From positions 1 through 35,221 of the forward strand of contig CAZNPL010000053.1 of the NCBI GenBank assembly GCA_964574815.1: 35,221 nucleotides of DNA. Direction: 5' to 3'. How positions within the stretch are numbered: position 1 is the stretch's first letter; each line of letters begins with the position of its first letter. Under the pieces are notes generated by a model. It was not told the DNA's origin. It made no database searches and worked only from the letters and a program-made list of their open reading frames with translations. Positions 16,787 to 26,134 of this stretch are shown here, in pieces. Made by a program: the position numbers and the translations under genes. Origin of the DNA: CAZNPL01 sp964574815. GTDB taxonomy: Bacteria > Planctomycetota > Phycisphaerae > UBA1845.

Positions 16787-19700
16787 ATGGAAACGGACAG
16801 AAAAGCACTGAAGTGGGCGCTCGTTATTGTGCCGCTGGTCGCGGCAGCCTTGGCCATTTATCCCCCCGAGCGGAAGCTGAAGGCGGGGATCGACCTCGCG
16901 GGCGGCACCAGCCTTTTGTTTGAAATCGATACCTCAGGCCTGGATCGGCAGGAACAAGCGGGGCTTGCCGAGCGGGTGATGGAAGTCTTGAAGCGCCGGG
17001 TTGATCCGGGCGGCCAGATGAATTTGGTCTGGCGTCCGGTCGGAAACAACCGCCTGGAAATCCAGATGCCGCGACCGCCCAAAGGCGCGGAGGCCCGTCG
17101 CCAGAAGTACGAAGCGGCTCGCGCCGCACTGGCAGCCCACAACATTGAGCGCAACGAGATCGAAACCATGCTGCACCTTGCCCCGGAGGAGCGTGCAGAG
17201 GCCAAAAAGGAGCTCATTCGCGGCGTACCATCGCGGGGGCCGCTGCTGGATGAGCTTATCGAGAAATACGAGGCGTACGAGAACGCCACCGACGACGTCG
17301 CCGCAGCCCGAGAGGCTTATGAGCAGGCCATAGAGACGGTGCTCAGGACGAGCATCAATTTGAACCGTCTGGAAAACGTCCTCGCGTTGCCCGAAGAGCA
17401 AGCCCGCGAGGAGGAACTCCAGAAGCTGCACGCCGCGCACCCATCCAATGCCTACTCCAAAGCGCTGGACAAAGTGGTCGCGGCGTACGACGAGTGGGCG
17501 GCGGACAAGGGGATGTTGGAAGACCCGTCGGACCTCAAGCGTCGTATCAGCGGCGCCGGGGTCCTGGAGTTTCGTGTGCTTGCGGAACGTGACCCTGAGA
17601 ATCCGACCAGGACGACGCATCCGCGACCGGAGCTTCAAGACAGCATCACGAAGTACGTTCAACAGCTACATGAGCGCGGTCCTCGCCGCCGAGCCGCCGA
17701 CGCTTATCAGTGGTTTGAGGTCGCCAATGTCCTCGAGCTGACAGGCGTTAAGACGATGAGCGCCCTGGAGGAGAACAAGGATAACCTCCCGGCCGGCATC
17801 ATCGTCGAAAAGTACGCCGGTAGATGGTACGTCCTTGCTCATGCCACCAGAGAATTCGGCCTGACGCGGGAGAGCCAACAGAAATGGAAGCTCGTGAATG
17901 CGACCGGCACACTGGACATGCGGACCGGCCGTCCGGCCGTCAGTTTCCAACTCGACGCCCGGGGCGGCCGCCAGTTTGCGGAGATGACGCATGCCAACAT
18001 CGGCCGCCAGCTTTGCATTTTCCTTGATAACGTGGCGCAGTCATCCGCAAACATCGAGAGCATGATCCGCCAGCACGGGCAGATTACCGGTCGGACCTTC
18101 ACCCAGGACAAAGTCTCGGAACTGGTCGCCACCCTGCGGGCCGGCTCTCTCCCCGCCCGGGTCATCCCGACGCCGCTCATGGAGCACACGGTCGGCCCGA
18201 GCCTGGGCGAGTACAACCGCACCCGCGGAACCCAGGCCGCGATCTACGGCGGTATCGCCGTGGCGATCTTCATCATCATCTACTACCTCTTCGCGGGCGT
18301 AGTCGCGAACATCGCGCTGATCCTGAACCTGCTGATCGTTCTGGCGATCATGGCCTACACGCAGGCCACGTTCACACTACCGGGCATTGCGGGATTGATT
18401 CTCACGGTCGGCATGGCCGTCGACGCCAACGTGCTCATATTCGAGCGCATCCGCGAGGAGCGCGACCGCGGCATGGGACTGCGTAAAGCGATCCGAACCG
18501 GCTACGAACGGGCATTCTCGACGATCATCGACGCGAACGTCACAACCCTGATCACCTGCGTGGTCCTTGGCTACGTCGGCACCGAAGAGGTGAAGGGCTT
18601 CGCGATGGTGCTGGGATTCGGCGTCGTGACCAGCATGTACACCGCGCTCTTCGTGACGCGGCTGATCTTCACGACACTCCTGGACCTTCGTTGGCTGAAG
18701 TCGCTGCCCATGCTCCGAGTGCTCCGACGGCCCCAGGTGGATTGGCTGGCGCTGCGACGAGTCTTTTGGCCGGTTTCGGTTGTGGCCGTGTCGCTCGCCT
18801 TGGTCTTCACGGTTGGTGTCGCGACGACCAACAAGGAGGCCCTCTTCGACATCGAGTTTCTCGGCGGCACGAGCGTGCAGATCGAGCTGAGAAAAGGCGA
18901 GACCATCACGGACGAGCAGATCCGTCGGTTGATCTCCTCCCGCGAGGGGGATCTGCTCTCGGCGGTGCAGTGGTTGGAGAGCGCCGCCGAGCAGATCACG
19001 GATGTCCAGGTGACCAGGGGCGACAGCCCGACGTCAGTTCAGCTCTCTTCCGGCTTCTTCACCGCTGACCAGCTCGAGGCTCTTGTGAGACCGGTGCTCG
19101 AACGCATGGTTGAGCGCAATGGATTCGAGCGGATCGGCCGACGGCTGGTCCTGGAGTCCAAGCTCAATGACGAGGGCGCGGCGATGCTCGACGTCGAGAC
19201 TGTGCGCGACAGTCTCAGCGGAGCGGCCGCAGTCGCGCAGCGGGCGGCCTCCAACCTGGCTGGTTCCCGGATTCAAACGATTCAGGCGCTGGACGCGTCC
19301 GAAGAGGCTCCCATGGCCTTTGAGGTCATCACCGTCGAGACAAACAAACAGCTCGTCCGGACCGCCATTCTAGCTGCCATGGATCCCGAGATCGCCGCCG
19401 AGGACCGGCGCGTTCCGCGCCTCAACGTGGAGCGGGCCGTCCAGTTCGAGCTGGTCACGCATCCGCAGTTGGCGCCGGCAGGCTACTGGCCCATCCAGGC
19501 GGAGGATCGCTACCTCTCGGACGTCGTGGGCGAGTGGGGCGGCAACTTCGACATACGTGATTTCAAGGGTGGCGTCGTCATTGTGCTCGACGATCTGAAT
19601 CCGCCGTTGACCATTGGCGAGAACGGCGAGTTCAACAAGCGGGTGCGCGAGATCCGTTTGCTGCCGGAGTACTCTCAGTACGAGGCACGCCCTTCGCGGG

Positions 19701-20638
19701 CGATCGGGCTCGAAGCCTCGAGCGAGGAAGACGGGCAGTTGACGTACTCGAAGATCGCGTATGTCGCCCGTGATCCGAACCTGCTCTATTACGACGATCC
19801 CACTGGTATGTGGGAGGAGCGCGTCGCCCAGCTCGAGCTCGAGCAGGTGCGCCAGGCCCTGGCCACGGAGAAGTCATTGCGAAGGGTGAACCAGTTCGCC
19901 GGCCAAGTGGCCGCGCAGACGGCCCAGCAGGCCATCGTGGCCATTGCGTTGTCGCTGCTCGCCATCGTCGCCTACATCTGGATCCGGTTCGGGCAGATGC
20001 ACTTCGGGCTGGCCGCGATCGTGGCCTTGGTGCACGACGTCTCGATCACGCTGGGGCTGGTGGCCGTCTCGCACTATCTGTACAACACCTTCCTGGGGCG
20101 GGCGCTCGATCTGGCGGACTTCAAGATCGATCTACCCATGATCGCGGCGTTCCTGACGATCATCGGTTACAGCCTCAATGACACAATCGTGGTCTTCGAC
20201 CGGATCCGGGAGAACCGCGGCAAGCTCAAGGCGCTGAATCCGGCGATCATCAACAACAGCATCAATCAATGTCTGTCCAGGACGGTGCTGACGAGCGTGA
20301 CCACGTTTCTCGCCGTCGCAGTCATGTACATTTTCGGAGGCCCGGGCATCCACGGCTTCAGTTTTGCGCTGCTGGTGGGCATCATCGTCGGAACGTACAG
20401 CTCGGTCGGTGTGGCATCACCGCTGATCTACCGTATCAAGGTGCTGCACATCGTGGTGTACGTGCTGCTCGCCCTGGGGGTGTTCGGTGCCCTGGCAGTC
20501 ATTGTCAGCGGAGTGTCGGCCAGAGCAACGATTCTGACGATAGCCGGCGCGGTCCTGGCCTGTGTGCTGGCCATCGCCATCGTCATGGAGCTGCGGTCGG
20601 AAATGGGCGAGAGGCATTTCGGCCCGGCGCCCGCCTGA
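16787..20638 (+). CDS. secDF: Protein translocase SecD-SecF fusion, oversized
   Basis: A polytopic inner-membrane protein of 1283 residues that uses the proton gradient to help the Sec channel move secreted proteins. SecD half: N-terminal helix (WALVIVPLVAAALAIY), GIDLAGGTSLLFEID, a periplasmic P1 domain, a helix block (about 484-640) and DANVLIFERIREE (about 545). SecF half from about 653: FDIEFLGGTSVQIEL (687), a periplasmic domain, further helices and NDTIVVFDRIREN (about 1130). Two extra helices end the protein. Known fusions are usually 740-1000 residues. The excess lies in two places: a charged, coiled-coil-like insert in P1 (about 99-265) and a SecF periplasmic region of about 390 residues instead of roughly 110. 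A GGAG site precedes the ATG. The demand for export fits the very large secreted proteins encoded nearby. Confidence 0.95.
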   Translation: METDRKALKWALVIVPLVAAALAIYPPERKLKAGIDLAGGTSLLFEIDTSGLDRQEQAGLAERVMEVLKRRVDPGGQMNLVWRPVGNNRLEIQMPRPPKGAEARRQKYEAARAALAAHNIERNEIETMLHLAPEERAEAKKELIRGVPSRGPLLDELIEKYEAYENATDDVAAAREAYEQAIETVLRTSINLNRLENVLALPEEQAREEELQKLHAAHPSNAYSKALDKVVAAYDEWAADKGMLEDPSDLKRRISGAGVLEFRVLAERDPENPTRTTHPRPELQDSITKYVQQLHERGPRRRAADAYQWFEVANVLELTGVKTMSALEENKDNLPAGIIVEKYAGRWYVLAHATREFGLTRESQQKWKLVNATGTLDMRTGRPAVSFQLDARGGRQFAEMTHANIGRQLCIFLDNVAQSSANIESMIRQHGQITGRTFTQDKVSELVATLRAGSLPARVIPTPLMEHTVGPSLGEYNRTRGTQAAIYGGIAVAIFIIIYYLFAGVVANIALILNLLIVLAIMAYTQATFTLPGIAGLILTVGMAVDANVLIFERIREERDRGMGLRKAIRTGYERAFSTIIDANVTTLITCVVLGYVGTEEVKGFAMVLGFGVVTSMYTALFVTRLIFTTLLDLRWLKSLPMLRVLRRPQVDWLALRRVFWPVSVVAVSLALVFTVGVATTNKEALFDIEFLGGTSVQIELRKGETITDEQIRRLISSREGDLLSAVQWLESAAEQITDVQVTRGDSPTSVQLSSGFFTADQLEALVRPVLERMVERNGFERIGRRLVLESKLNDEGAAMLDVETVRDSLSGAAAVAQRAASNLAGSRIQTIQALDASEEAPMAFEVITVETNKQLVRTAILAAMDPEIAAEDRRVPRLNVERAVQFELVTHPQLAPAGYWPIQAEDRYLSDVVGEWGGNFDIRDFKGGVVIVLDDLNPPLTIGENGEFNKRVREIRLLPEYSQYEARPSRAIGLEASSEEDGQLTYSKIAYVARDPNLLYYDDPTGMWEERVAQLELEQVRQALATEKSLRRVNQFAGQVAAQTAQQAIVAIALSLLAIVAYIWIRFGQMHFGLAAIVALVHDVSITLGLVAVSHYLYNTFLGRALDLADFKIDLPMIAAFLTIIGYSLNDTIVVFDRIRENRGKLKALNPAIINNSINQCLSRTVLTSVTTFLAVAVMYIFGGPGIHGFSFALLVGIIVGTYSSVGVASPLIYRIKVLHIVVYVLLALGVFGALAVIVSGVSARATILTIAGAVLACVLAIAIVMELRSEMGERHFGPAPA

Positions 20639-20826
20639 CGACGCTGTAGAGCAAGGAACGATCGAAAACAATTCACAGCTTCAGGCCGAGAAGCGCCCGA
20701 GCGGAAAACCATATCCGCGGGGCGTTCCGCGGCCTGTTTCGTTGCGCAAAGCGGACGCCGGGCTCCGGTGAAGTCCGTAGTCGCGCGCAAAGAGCTTGAG
20801 GAGTTCACACAAAGCAGCAACTTTTC

Positions 20827-20854
20827 TTGACCCGGCGGCGGGGGGCGTTAATAT
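20827..20854 (+). promoter_or_regulatory. Candidate promoter of the LysM gene
   Basis: TTGACC (20827-20832), a 16-base spacer and TAATAT (20849-20854) lie about 90 bases before the LysM ATG. The AT-rich -10 stands out against a GC-rich spacer. It sits in the 306-bp gap after secDF, which otherwise shows no gene, and suggests independent transcription of the LysM gene. Confidence 0.5.
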
Positions 20855-20944
20855 AGCCGTCAAAGAAGCGGTCTGCCCGGCGGGTCCGGCGCGAATCCGA
20901 CGTGCGGACATAAAGATGATCGGCATCTCTGAAGGAATGGAATC

Positions 20945-21877
20945 ATGCGCACGGACGTGAAGCTGGGCGTGATCGGATCGCTGGTGGTGGTCGTATTGGC
21001 GGGGTGGTACTTCACCGCCCGCGACACATCCGAGAGCACCATCCCGATTGAGCAGGGCAAAGAAGTCCCCGAGAAGGCGCCGTTACTGACCGGTACTCCC
21101 GAACGCAAGCCCGAGGCCTCAGAGACCCCGCCTGAAGACGAGACGGAGCCACCGGAACTCGTGATGGAGGGCGACCTTCCTGCTGAGTTTGAAGACGAAG
21201 GCGACGAACCGGTTGCGCCACCCGTACTATTCCCGCCGACGGAGGAACTGGCAGAGCAGGAGCCGACCCGTTCGGAGGGACGTGACCAAGGCGAATCGGC
21301 TAAGCAGGATCTCCTGAGGTCGGCGCAAGAGGAAGCTGCGCGGCGCCTGGCAGACGCACGCAAGGAAGGGCAACGACCGGAAACGCTACGACCGACGGCT
21401 CGGCGAGGAGCCGCTACTCGACGGCAGTCTGCCACCCAGCAACGACCTGCTGCGCGCGGTGCCCGCCCGACGCCCACCGCGAGGATGGAAACCCATACGG
21501 TCAGACCCGGTGACACCTTCGCCCGGCTGGCCCGCATCTATTACGGCGACGTGCGCCACGCCGACACCCTCCAGGAAGCCAACCCCCACGTGGACGATCC
21601 GAGTGCCATCGCCGTCGGAACGACCGTCTACCTCCCGGAGATCGCTGATTCGATCGCGCGAACCCCTCCGCCCCGCCGGACGTCGCCCGCCGGCTCGACG
21701 CGCTCCGATGGCCGGAGGTACACCGTCCAGGAGGGCGACTCCCTCTACGAAATCGCGCGCGAGAAGCTCGGCGCCGGCTCCCGCTGGGAGGAGATCTACA
21801 AACTCAACAAGGCGGTCATCGGAGAGGACCCCGCAAGGTTGAAGGTAGGCCAGGTACTCACCCTCCCGGCCAACTGA
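20945..21877 (+). CDS. Membrane-anchored protein with two LysM domains
   Basis: A 310-residue protein with one N-terminal membrane helix (LGVIGSLVVVVLAGWYF, about 7-23) that probably leaves the rest in the periplasm. A long acidic, Pro/Glu-rich linker (about 30-150) passes into an Arg/Ala-rich stretch. Two LysM modules follow: THTVRPGDTFARLARIYYGD...VGTTVYLP (about 181-235) and YTVQEGDSLYEIAREKLG...KVGQVLTLP (about 258-309). LysM binds N-acetylglucosamine-containing polymers such as peptidoglycan, so a role in cell-wall attachment or envelope organisation is likely. No catalytic domain is present. A GGAATGGA stretch precedes the ATG. The two LysM copies have diverged, so this is not a recent duplication. 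Confidence 0.88.
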   Translation: MRTDVKLGVIGSLVVVVLAGWYFTARDTSESTIPIEQGKEVPEKAPLLTGTPERKPEASETPPEDETEPPELVMEGDLPAEFEDEGDEPVAPPVLFPPTEELAEQEPTRSEGRDQGESAKQDLLRSAQEEAARRLADARKEGQRPETLRPTARRGAATRRQSATQQRPAARGARPTPTARMETHTVRPGDTFARLARIYYGDVRHADTLQEANPHVDDPSAIAVGTTVYLPEIADSIARTPPPRRTSPAGSTRSDGRRYTVQEGDSLYEIAREKLGAGSRWEEIYKLNKAVIGEDPARLKVGQVLTLPAN

Positions 21878-22063
21878 CCGCCAGCGCAACAGACGCCCTC
21901 TGAGCCAGAGTGGACCGTGCCACTGCTCTCGATCAGTGCACTCATGCATGCGGCGCGCTGCAGTCAACACGGGTTGAAACGGGTGGCATAGCCCCAGGCG
22001 GAAGTGTCAAGTCGCCCTCCTCAGACAAAGCGCCGCGAGCGCTGTATCATATCCAGGTGAACC

Positions 22064-22993
22064 TTGGACAAACGCGTGGATTCCCCTGACACGGGCAAAC
22101 CGAAGGTCGCGCGTTACTACGTCGGTCCGTCCGGATGGAGTTACGAGGATTGGAAGGGCGTGGTCTATCCGCCGGCCGCGTCGTCACGCTTCGACGCACT
22201 CGCGTACATCGCGAGGTACTTCACTGCCGTGGAGGTCAACGTCAGCTTCTATCGCAATGTCACCGCCCGCATGGCCCAGAGCTGGGTGCGCCGCGTCGCC
22301 GACCGCGGGGCATTTCGATTCACGTTCAAGCTGCATCAGTCGTTCACGCATGAACGAAGCGCCTACAGCAGCGAAGCGGTTCAGGCCTTCAGCGAAGGCC
22401 TCTGCCCGGTCCTCGAGGCCGGGCGATTCGGCTGCCTCCTGATGCAGTTCCCCTGGTCATTTCGCCGCTGCGAGGAATCGATCGACCGGCTCCGCCGCCT
22501 GACCGGTGATTTCGCCGGGTTCCGCCCCGTTATCGAGCTTCGCCACGGCTCGTGGGACACACCCGAAACGGCCGAACTGCTGCGCCGGATTGGTGCCGGG
22601 TACTGCAACATCGACCAGCCCCAGTTGCCCCAGTGCCTGGGGCCGGCGGACCACGTTACGAGCAGGACAGGCTACGTCCGCCTGCATGGGCGGCGTCGCG
22701 ACACCTGGTTCGCCGACAACGTGCCGTCATTCGAGCGCTACAATTACCTCTACTCCGATTCCGAACTGCAAGAGTGGGTCCCCCGCATCCGGCGAATCGC
22801 CGCCGAAACCGACCAGGTCTATGTCTTCGCCAACAACCACTACCGGGGCCAGGGCCCCGCCAATGCGCTCCAGCTCCGCGCTTTCCTGGAAGACAGCAAG
22901 GTGGATGTGCCGCCGACGCTGTCCAGCACGATCCCGGTGCTTCAAACGATCCAACGCGGCGCGGAGAATCGATTTCCCGAGGCCTTGTTCTAG
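22064..22993 (+). CDS. DUF72 (YecE-like) family protein
   Basis: A soluble protein of about 309 residues with the TIM-barrel-like DUF72 pattern. It begins YYVGPSGWSYEDWKGVVYP and continues YFTAVEVNVSFYR, FRFTFKLHQSFTH, LLMQFPWSF, PVIELRHGSW, TGYVRLHGR and VYVFANNHYRGQGPANAL. Biochemical function of the family is unknown. I place the start at TTG 22064 because AGGTGA lies five bases before it; GTG at 22076 is an alternative and no ATG is near. It is the last plus-strand gene before the convergent secreted-protein operon, whose end is only 23 bp away; no clear terminator separates them. Confidence 0.88.
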   Translation: MDKRVDSPDTGKPKVARYYVGPSGWSYEDWKGVVYPPAASSRFDALAYIARYFTAVEVNVSFYRNVTARMAQSWVRRVADRGAFRFTFKLHQSFTHERSAYSSEAVQAFSEGLCPVLEAGRFGCLLMQFPWSFRRCEESIDRLRRLTGDFAGFRPVIELRHGSWDTPETAELLRRIGAGYCNIDQPQLPQCLGPADHVTSRTGYVRLHGRRRDTWFADNVPSFERYNYLYSDSELQEWVPRIRRIAAETDQVYVFANNHYRGQGPANALQLRAFLEDSKVDVPPTLSSTIPVLQTIQRGAENRFPEALF

Positions 22994-23016
22994 CTCCGCC
23001 TCCTGGCGTGTGTCCC

Positions 23017-23859
23017 CTACTTTGGCTCTTCTTTGGACTTTTCGGCGTCTTTGTCCACCAGGGCCTTGATTTCCGGGGGCAGATCGAAGCGCTCCTCGGG
23101 GATTTCAACGCCGTGCTCGACGCTGTCGAGGACTGTGACCATCTCCTGCATCCCGGCGATCACCGTCCTGACCTTGTGCGCGATGAGGACCCCATCCGCC
23201 TTCTTGTAATCGGTGAAGTAGCTGACGAGCGGGATCTCGCCCATGGTCGACTCGACGGTCATCTCGGTCTTGACGAGCAAATGACTCTCTTTATCATAGT
23301 ACCTCGTCTCCTCCGGCCCTTCCTCGGGGGTCGCGATCACCTTGTAGCACGGCTGTTCGTCGACGGCCTCGGTACCGACGCATTCGACCTTCGGATAGAG
23401 CTTTCGCCAGTGGACGGCCGCGTCGAAGATCGATTCACGGAGAAGCAGGGCCCGCTCGCCGCCTGTCTTCACCGTCGGGCCCTGCATGGCGCTCATCTCC
23501 CAGGCGACGTCGCCGTTCGTTCCCGACTTGATCGTGCCGAAGGCATCGGATTCGAGGATGGTGAGATGTTTGTTCGGGCGTGCATAGTACGAGATAATCG
23601 GCGCCTTAATCCCCATGCCCGCGAACTCCAACGTCCCCTTGCTGACGCGGTTCTGGAGCTTTGCGTGGGCGGCCTTGCCGCCGATCGCCTCGACGTATGC
23701 GTCCAGCACCTTCTCGCCGCTCGGCAACGCTTTATCCGATGCCTCCAGGGCGCCCGGTGCAGCGGCGAGCGCGAGTGCGGCCGCCAGAAGTATTCCGACC
23801 GAGTGATTCGGTGCGTGGCGGCAGGTACGGCTAGTCAGGTTCGGCAGATCGTCGTTCAT
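23017..23859 (-). CDS. Secreted LolA-like protein of unknown function
   Basis: A predicted periplasmic or secreted protein of about 280 residues. ATG 23859 is chosen because GGAGGG precedes it; the frame is open to 23907. The signal peptide includes VGILLAAALALAAAPGALEA. The mature part has the pattern of LolA-like beta proteins: VLDAYVEAIGGKAA, SKGTLEFAGMGIKAPI, DVAWEMSAMQGPTV, YYDKESHLLVKTEM, SYFTDYKKADGVLIAHKV, and a final RFDLPPEIKAL. Such proteins often occur with peptidases in planctomycetes and acidobacteria and may bind a lipophilic ligand, but function is unknown. The C-terminus is Lys/Glu-rich. It follows the S41 peptidase gene by 64 bp on the same strand, so the two probably form an operon. 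Confidence 0.75.
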   Translation of the reverse strand: MNDDLPNLTSRTCRHAPNHSVGILLAAALALAAAPGALEASDKALPSGEKVLDAYVEAIGGKAAHAKLQNRVSKGTLEFAGMGIKAPIISYYARPNKHLTILESDAFGTIKSGTNGDVAWEMSAMQGPTVKTGGERALLLRESIFDAAVHWRKLYPKVECVGTEAVDEQPCYKVIATPEEGPEETRYYDKESHLLVKTEMTVESTMGEIPLVSYFTDYKKADGVLIAHKVRTVIAGMQEMVTVLDSVEHGVEIPEERFDLPPEIKALVDKDAEKSKEEPK

Positions 23860-23923
23860 TATTGTTGCCCTCCGTTGCGGGGGTTGGCAGTCGCGCCGCC
23901 GCCACACCGGCGGCGGGCGCCGA

Positions 23924-25297
23924 CTATTGCTGTATTCTGATCCAGTTCACGGCGGCGTCGAGCACGGGATCTTCACCGCGGAGCAACGCCTCACGGTTCA
24001 AATGCACCTCGGTATCGGGAATCACGCCGGTATCTTCCAGTACGTCGCCCCCCTCCGAGACGTAGCTGGCGACAGCGTACTGAAAACCGTCGCCGTTGGG
24101 GAGCTTTTCGATCCGGGACGGCAGCGCCGCACCGGCGGTGGGCGAACCGAACACCCGCGCCCGGTCGAGGCCTTGCAGCCCGCCGGCCAGGATTTCCGAC
24201 GTCGATGCCGACAGCCCGTCCACAAGGACGGCCAGCGGCCCTTCATAGGTGCGGGCGCGCGGGCTGACGACGAACTTCAATTCGCCGGTTCGCGTGTGCA
24301 TGACGCCGAGGCGCCGGTTCCGTTCGGCGATGAACCACCCGGCCATCCCCATGGCCATCGCCCCGATGCCGCCTTCGTTGCCGCGCAGGTCGATAATGAC
24401 TCCGTCGGCATCCATGAAGGACTCCATGCCTCGGGCAACGGCCCCCATGACGTTGCCCGGGTCGAGGAAGTAGTTAAACGCGATGTATCCGATGGAATCG
24501 TCGACGAACCGGACGTCGTGCCAGACATACAAAGCCGGCAGATGCCCGAGCTTGGCCTTTCGCCCTCTTCTCTCGACGAGTTCAAAATCGAGCTTCACCT
24601 GGTCACCGTGGCCATCCTCAAATATTGTGGTGACCGCGTCCCCGACCGGGCCGGTCAGTCGAGCTTGCACGGTGCGCGTCAGGAGCAGGGGTCTGGTCCT
24701 GTCGTCCTCGAGTTCGTCGGTCAGCGTTTCGAGGCGACGGGGAATGTCCTCGCTTCCGATGCGAACGATCTCCCAGCCGGAACGAACACCCGCGTCGTCG
24801 GCCGGCGAGCCGTCGGCGACTGCCGTGACCAGGGCTTGCCCGTCGATCACACGAAGGTCGATGCCCGTGCCGCCGTCGCGCGATCCTTCGCCGGCTGGCT
24901 GCTCGAGGTCGTCGTAGGCATCGGCGGGTATGATTCCGAAGTGGGACTGTTCGAGGCGAGCGAGCATGTCTCTCATTGCCTCGCGGGCTTCGGACATCAC
25001 CGTGGCCTGTTCGACTTTGGGGCGCAGCTCATCGCGAACGGCCTGCCAGTCGAGGCCGCCCAGCTCCGGATCAAAGTGTTTGTCGCGGATGGTGGTCCAG
25101 ACGTAGTCGAATGATTCGACGTTTAGTTGCCGCTGTTGGTCGGTGAGTCGGGGCTCCTCGGGCGTCGTGGCGCATCCGGCGGCGATGAGCATCAGACACG
25201 CCGGAGCGGCCGTGGCCAAGACAGCGCGAGTGCTTTTCGGCAGACTCCTTTGAATGACGCCGGTTTTCGATCGATCCGCTGTGCGCCTCGCGTTCAT
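23924..25297 (-). CDS. S41 family peptidase, lipoprotein
   Basis: A 457-residue envelope protease of the C-terminal processing (tail-specific) type. A signal with lipobox LIAAGC (Cys42) predicts lipid anchoring. Order: N-terminal helical domain with DYVWTTIRDKHFDP; LEQSHFG (about 115); PDZ domain (GIDLRVIDGQALVTAV, DAGVRSGWEIVRIG, about 140-190); protease core with GYIAFNYFLDP, VIIDLRGNEGG, VLVDGLSASTSEILAGGLQ and RVFGSPTAGAALPS. The serine in SASTSE (near 365) is the likely nucleophile. The usual GK after the TFG-like strand is replaced by TAGAALPS, as in tricorn/IRBP-like S41B enzymes, so a Ser-Lys dyad is unlikely. The C-terminus ends with PDTEVHLNRE, typical of S41. It is the first gene of a probable operon with the LolA-like protein. 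Confidence 0.9.
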   Translation of the reverse strand: MNARRTADRSKTGVIQRSLPKSTRAVLATAAPACLMLIAAGCATTPEEPRLTDQQRQLNVESFDYVWTTIRDKHFDPELGGLDWQAVRDELRPKVEQATVMSEAREAMRDMLARLEQSHFGIIPADAYDDLEQPAGEGSRDGGTGIDLRVIDGQALVTAVADGSPADDAGVRSGWEIVRIGSEDIPRRLETLTDELEDDRTRPLLLTRTVQARLTGPVGDAVTTIFEDGHGDQVKLDFELVERRGRKAKLGHLPALYVWHDVRFVDDSIGYIAFNYFLDPGNVMGAVARGMESFMDADGVIIDLRGNEGGIGAMAMGMAGWFIAERNRRLGVMHTRTGELKFVVSPRARTYEGPLAVLVDGLSASTSEILAGGLQGLDRARVFGSPTAGAALPSRIEKLPNGDGFQYAVASYVSEGGDVLEDTGVIPDTEVHLNREALLRGEDPVLDAAVNWIRIQQ

Positions 25298-25528
25298 GTT
25301 GCTTGCTCCTGGTGTTCATCGCGGTGTAGCAGGCACCCGCGGAGCACCTATTCCTGGACTCTGTAGGATTGCAGTGACGCAATCCCGCCTGGGAGGACGA
25401 ACCAGCTCGAGCGGCACGTTAGCTTGGCTGCCGGGGCGGTTCAAGGAGGCGCCTGTCTGGTTTTGTTGCCCCCTGTAACATTTGCCGGATGAAGGTTTTG
25501 AGTGGGGGCGCGCAACGCCGCCTGTCGC

Positions 25529-26134
25529 GGTGGCTTCGTTTGGAAGGAAGGTAGGCACGAAGGCGAGGGGACGAAGGAACGGAGGGACATAGGGACGAAG
25601 GCCTGCCGCCGGGAGTGCGGTTGTGGGCGGGGTTCCCGGTGGCTTCGTTTTTGTTTTCTTGATTGTCCGGGGCCGACGCTGACAGAGCCCGTGTTGGAGT
25701 CGTCGGCACTTTCGGGGGCTTTGGTCTGACAACCGACAACTGAGAACTGGTGACTGGCATTGCGTTGGCTTCGTTTGGCGCGAGCGTTTGTTGCGCCGCG
25801 GGCGTTTTCGGGCCCGTTCGCTGGCGCTCCCGGCTCTGATGGCCCGCGGTAGCCCGATAACTATGAACTGAAAACTGACGACTCGCTCGGCGTTGGCTTC
25901 GTTTGGTAAGAACAGGCACGAAGGTGCCGGGCTGAGGAGCGCAGGCTCCGGGACGAAGGCTCGCCAGAGATGGGCGACCTTTTGACGAGGATGGCGGTGG
26001 CTTCGTTCGGTTTTTCGGGTGATCCGGCCCTGTCCGCCGGTTGGCGGCCGCGGTCGGCGACCTGCGTCGGGATGGGGATCGCTGACAACCGAGAACGGAC
26101 AAGTGAGAACTCTCGCAGCGTTGGCTTCGTTCGG
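25529..26134. repeat. Six GTTGGCTTCGTTYGG repeats, quasi-regular
   Basis: Cores lie at 25529, 25638, 25764, 25892, 25996 and 26120 (first base), all in plus orientation, 104-128 bp apart. The consensus is G[GT]TGGCTTCGTT[TC]GG; the second copy ends TTT instead of TGG. Some copies share flanks: AGGCACGAAGG and GGGACGAAGGC recur after the first and fourth. Read on the minus strand the core gives Pro-Asn-Glu-Ala-(Asn/Thr), which explains why an open frame appears there; I do not regard that frame as coding. No gene is recognised from 25298 to 26774. Confidence 0.75.

Noticed and set aside
22552..25114. Long plus-strand frames across the DUF72, LolA-like and S41 genes
   Set aside because: They overlap well-supported genes in other frames and show no motifs.
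25529..26134. CRISPR-like array
   Set aside because: Cores are only 15 bp, intervals vary from 104 to 128 bp, and parts of the intervals are themselves repeated; no cas genes are near.
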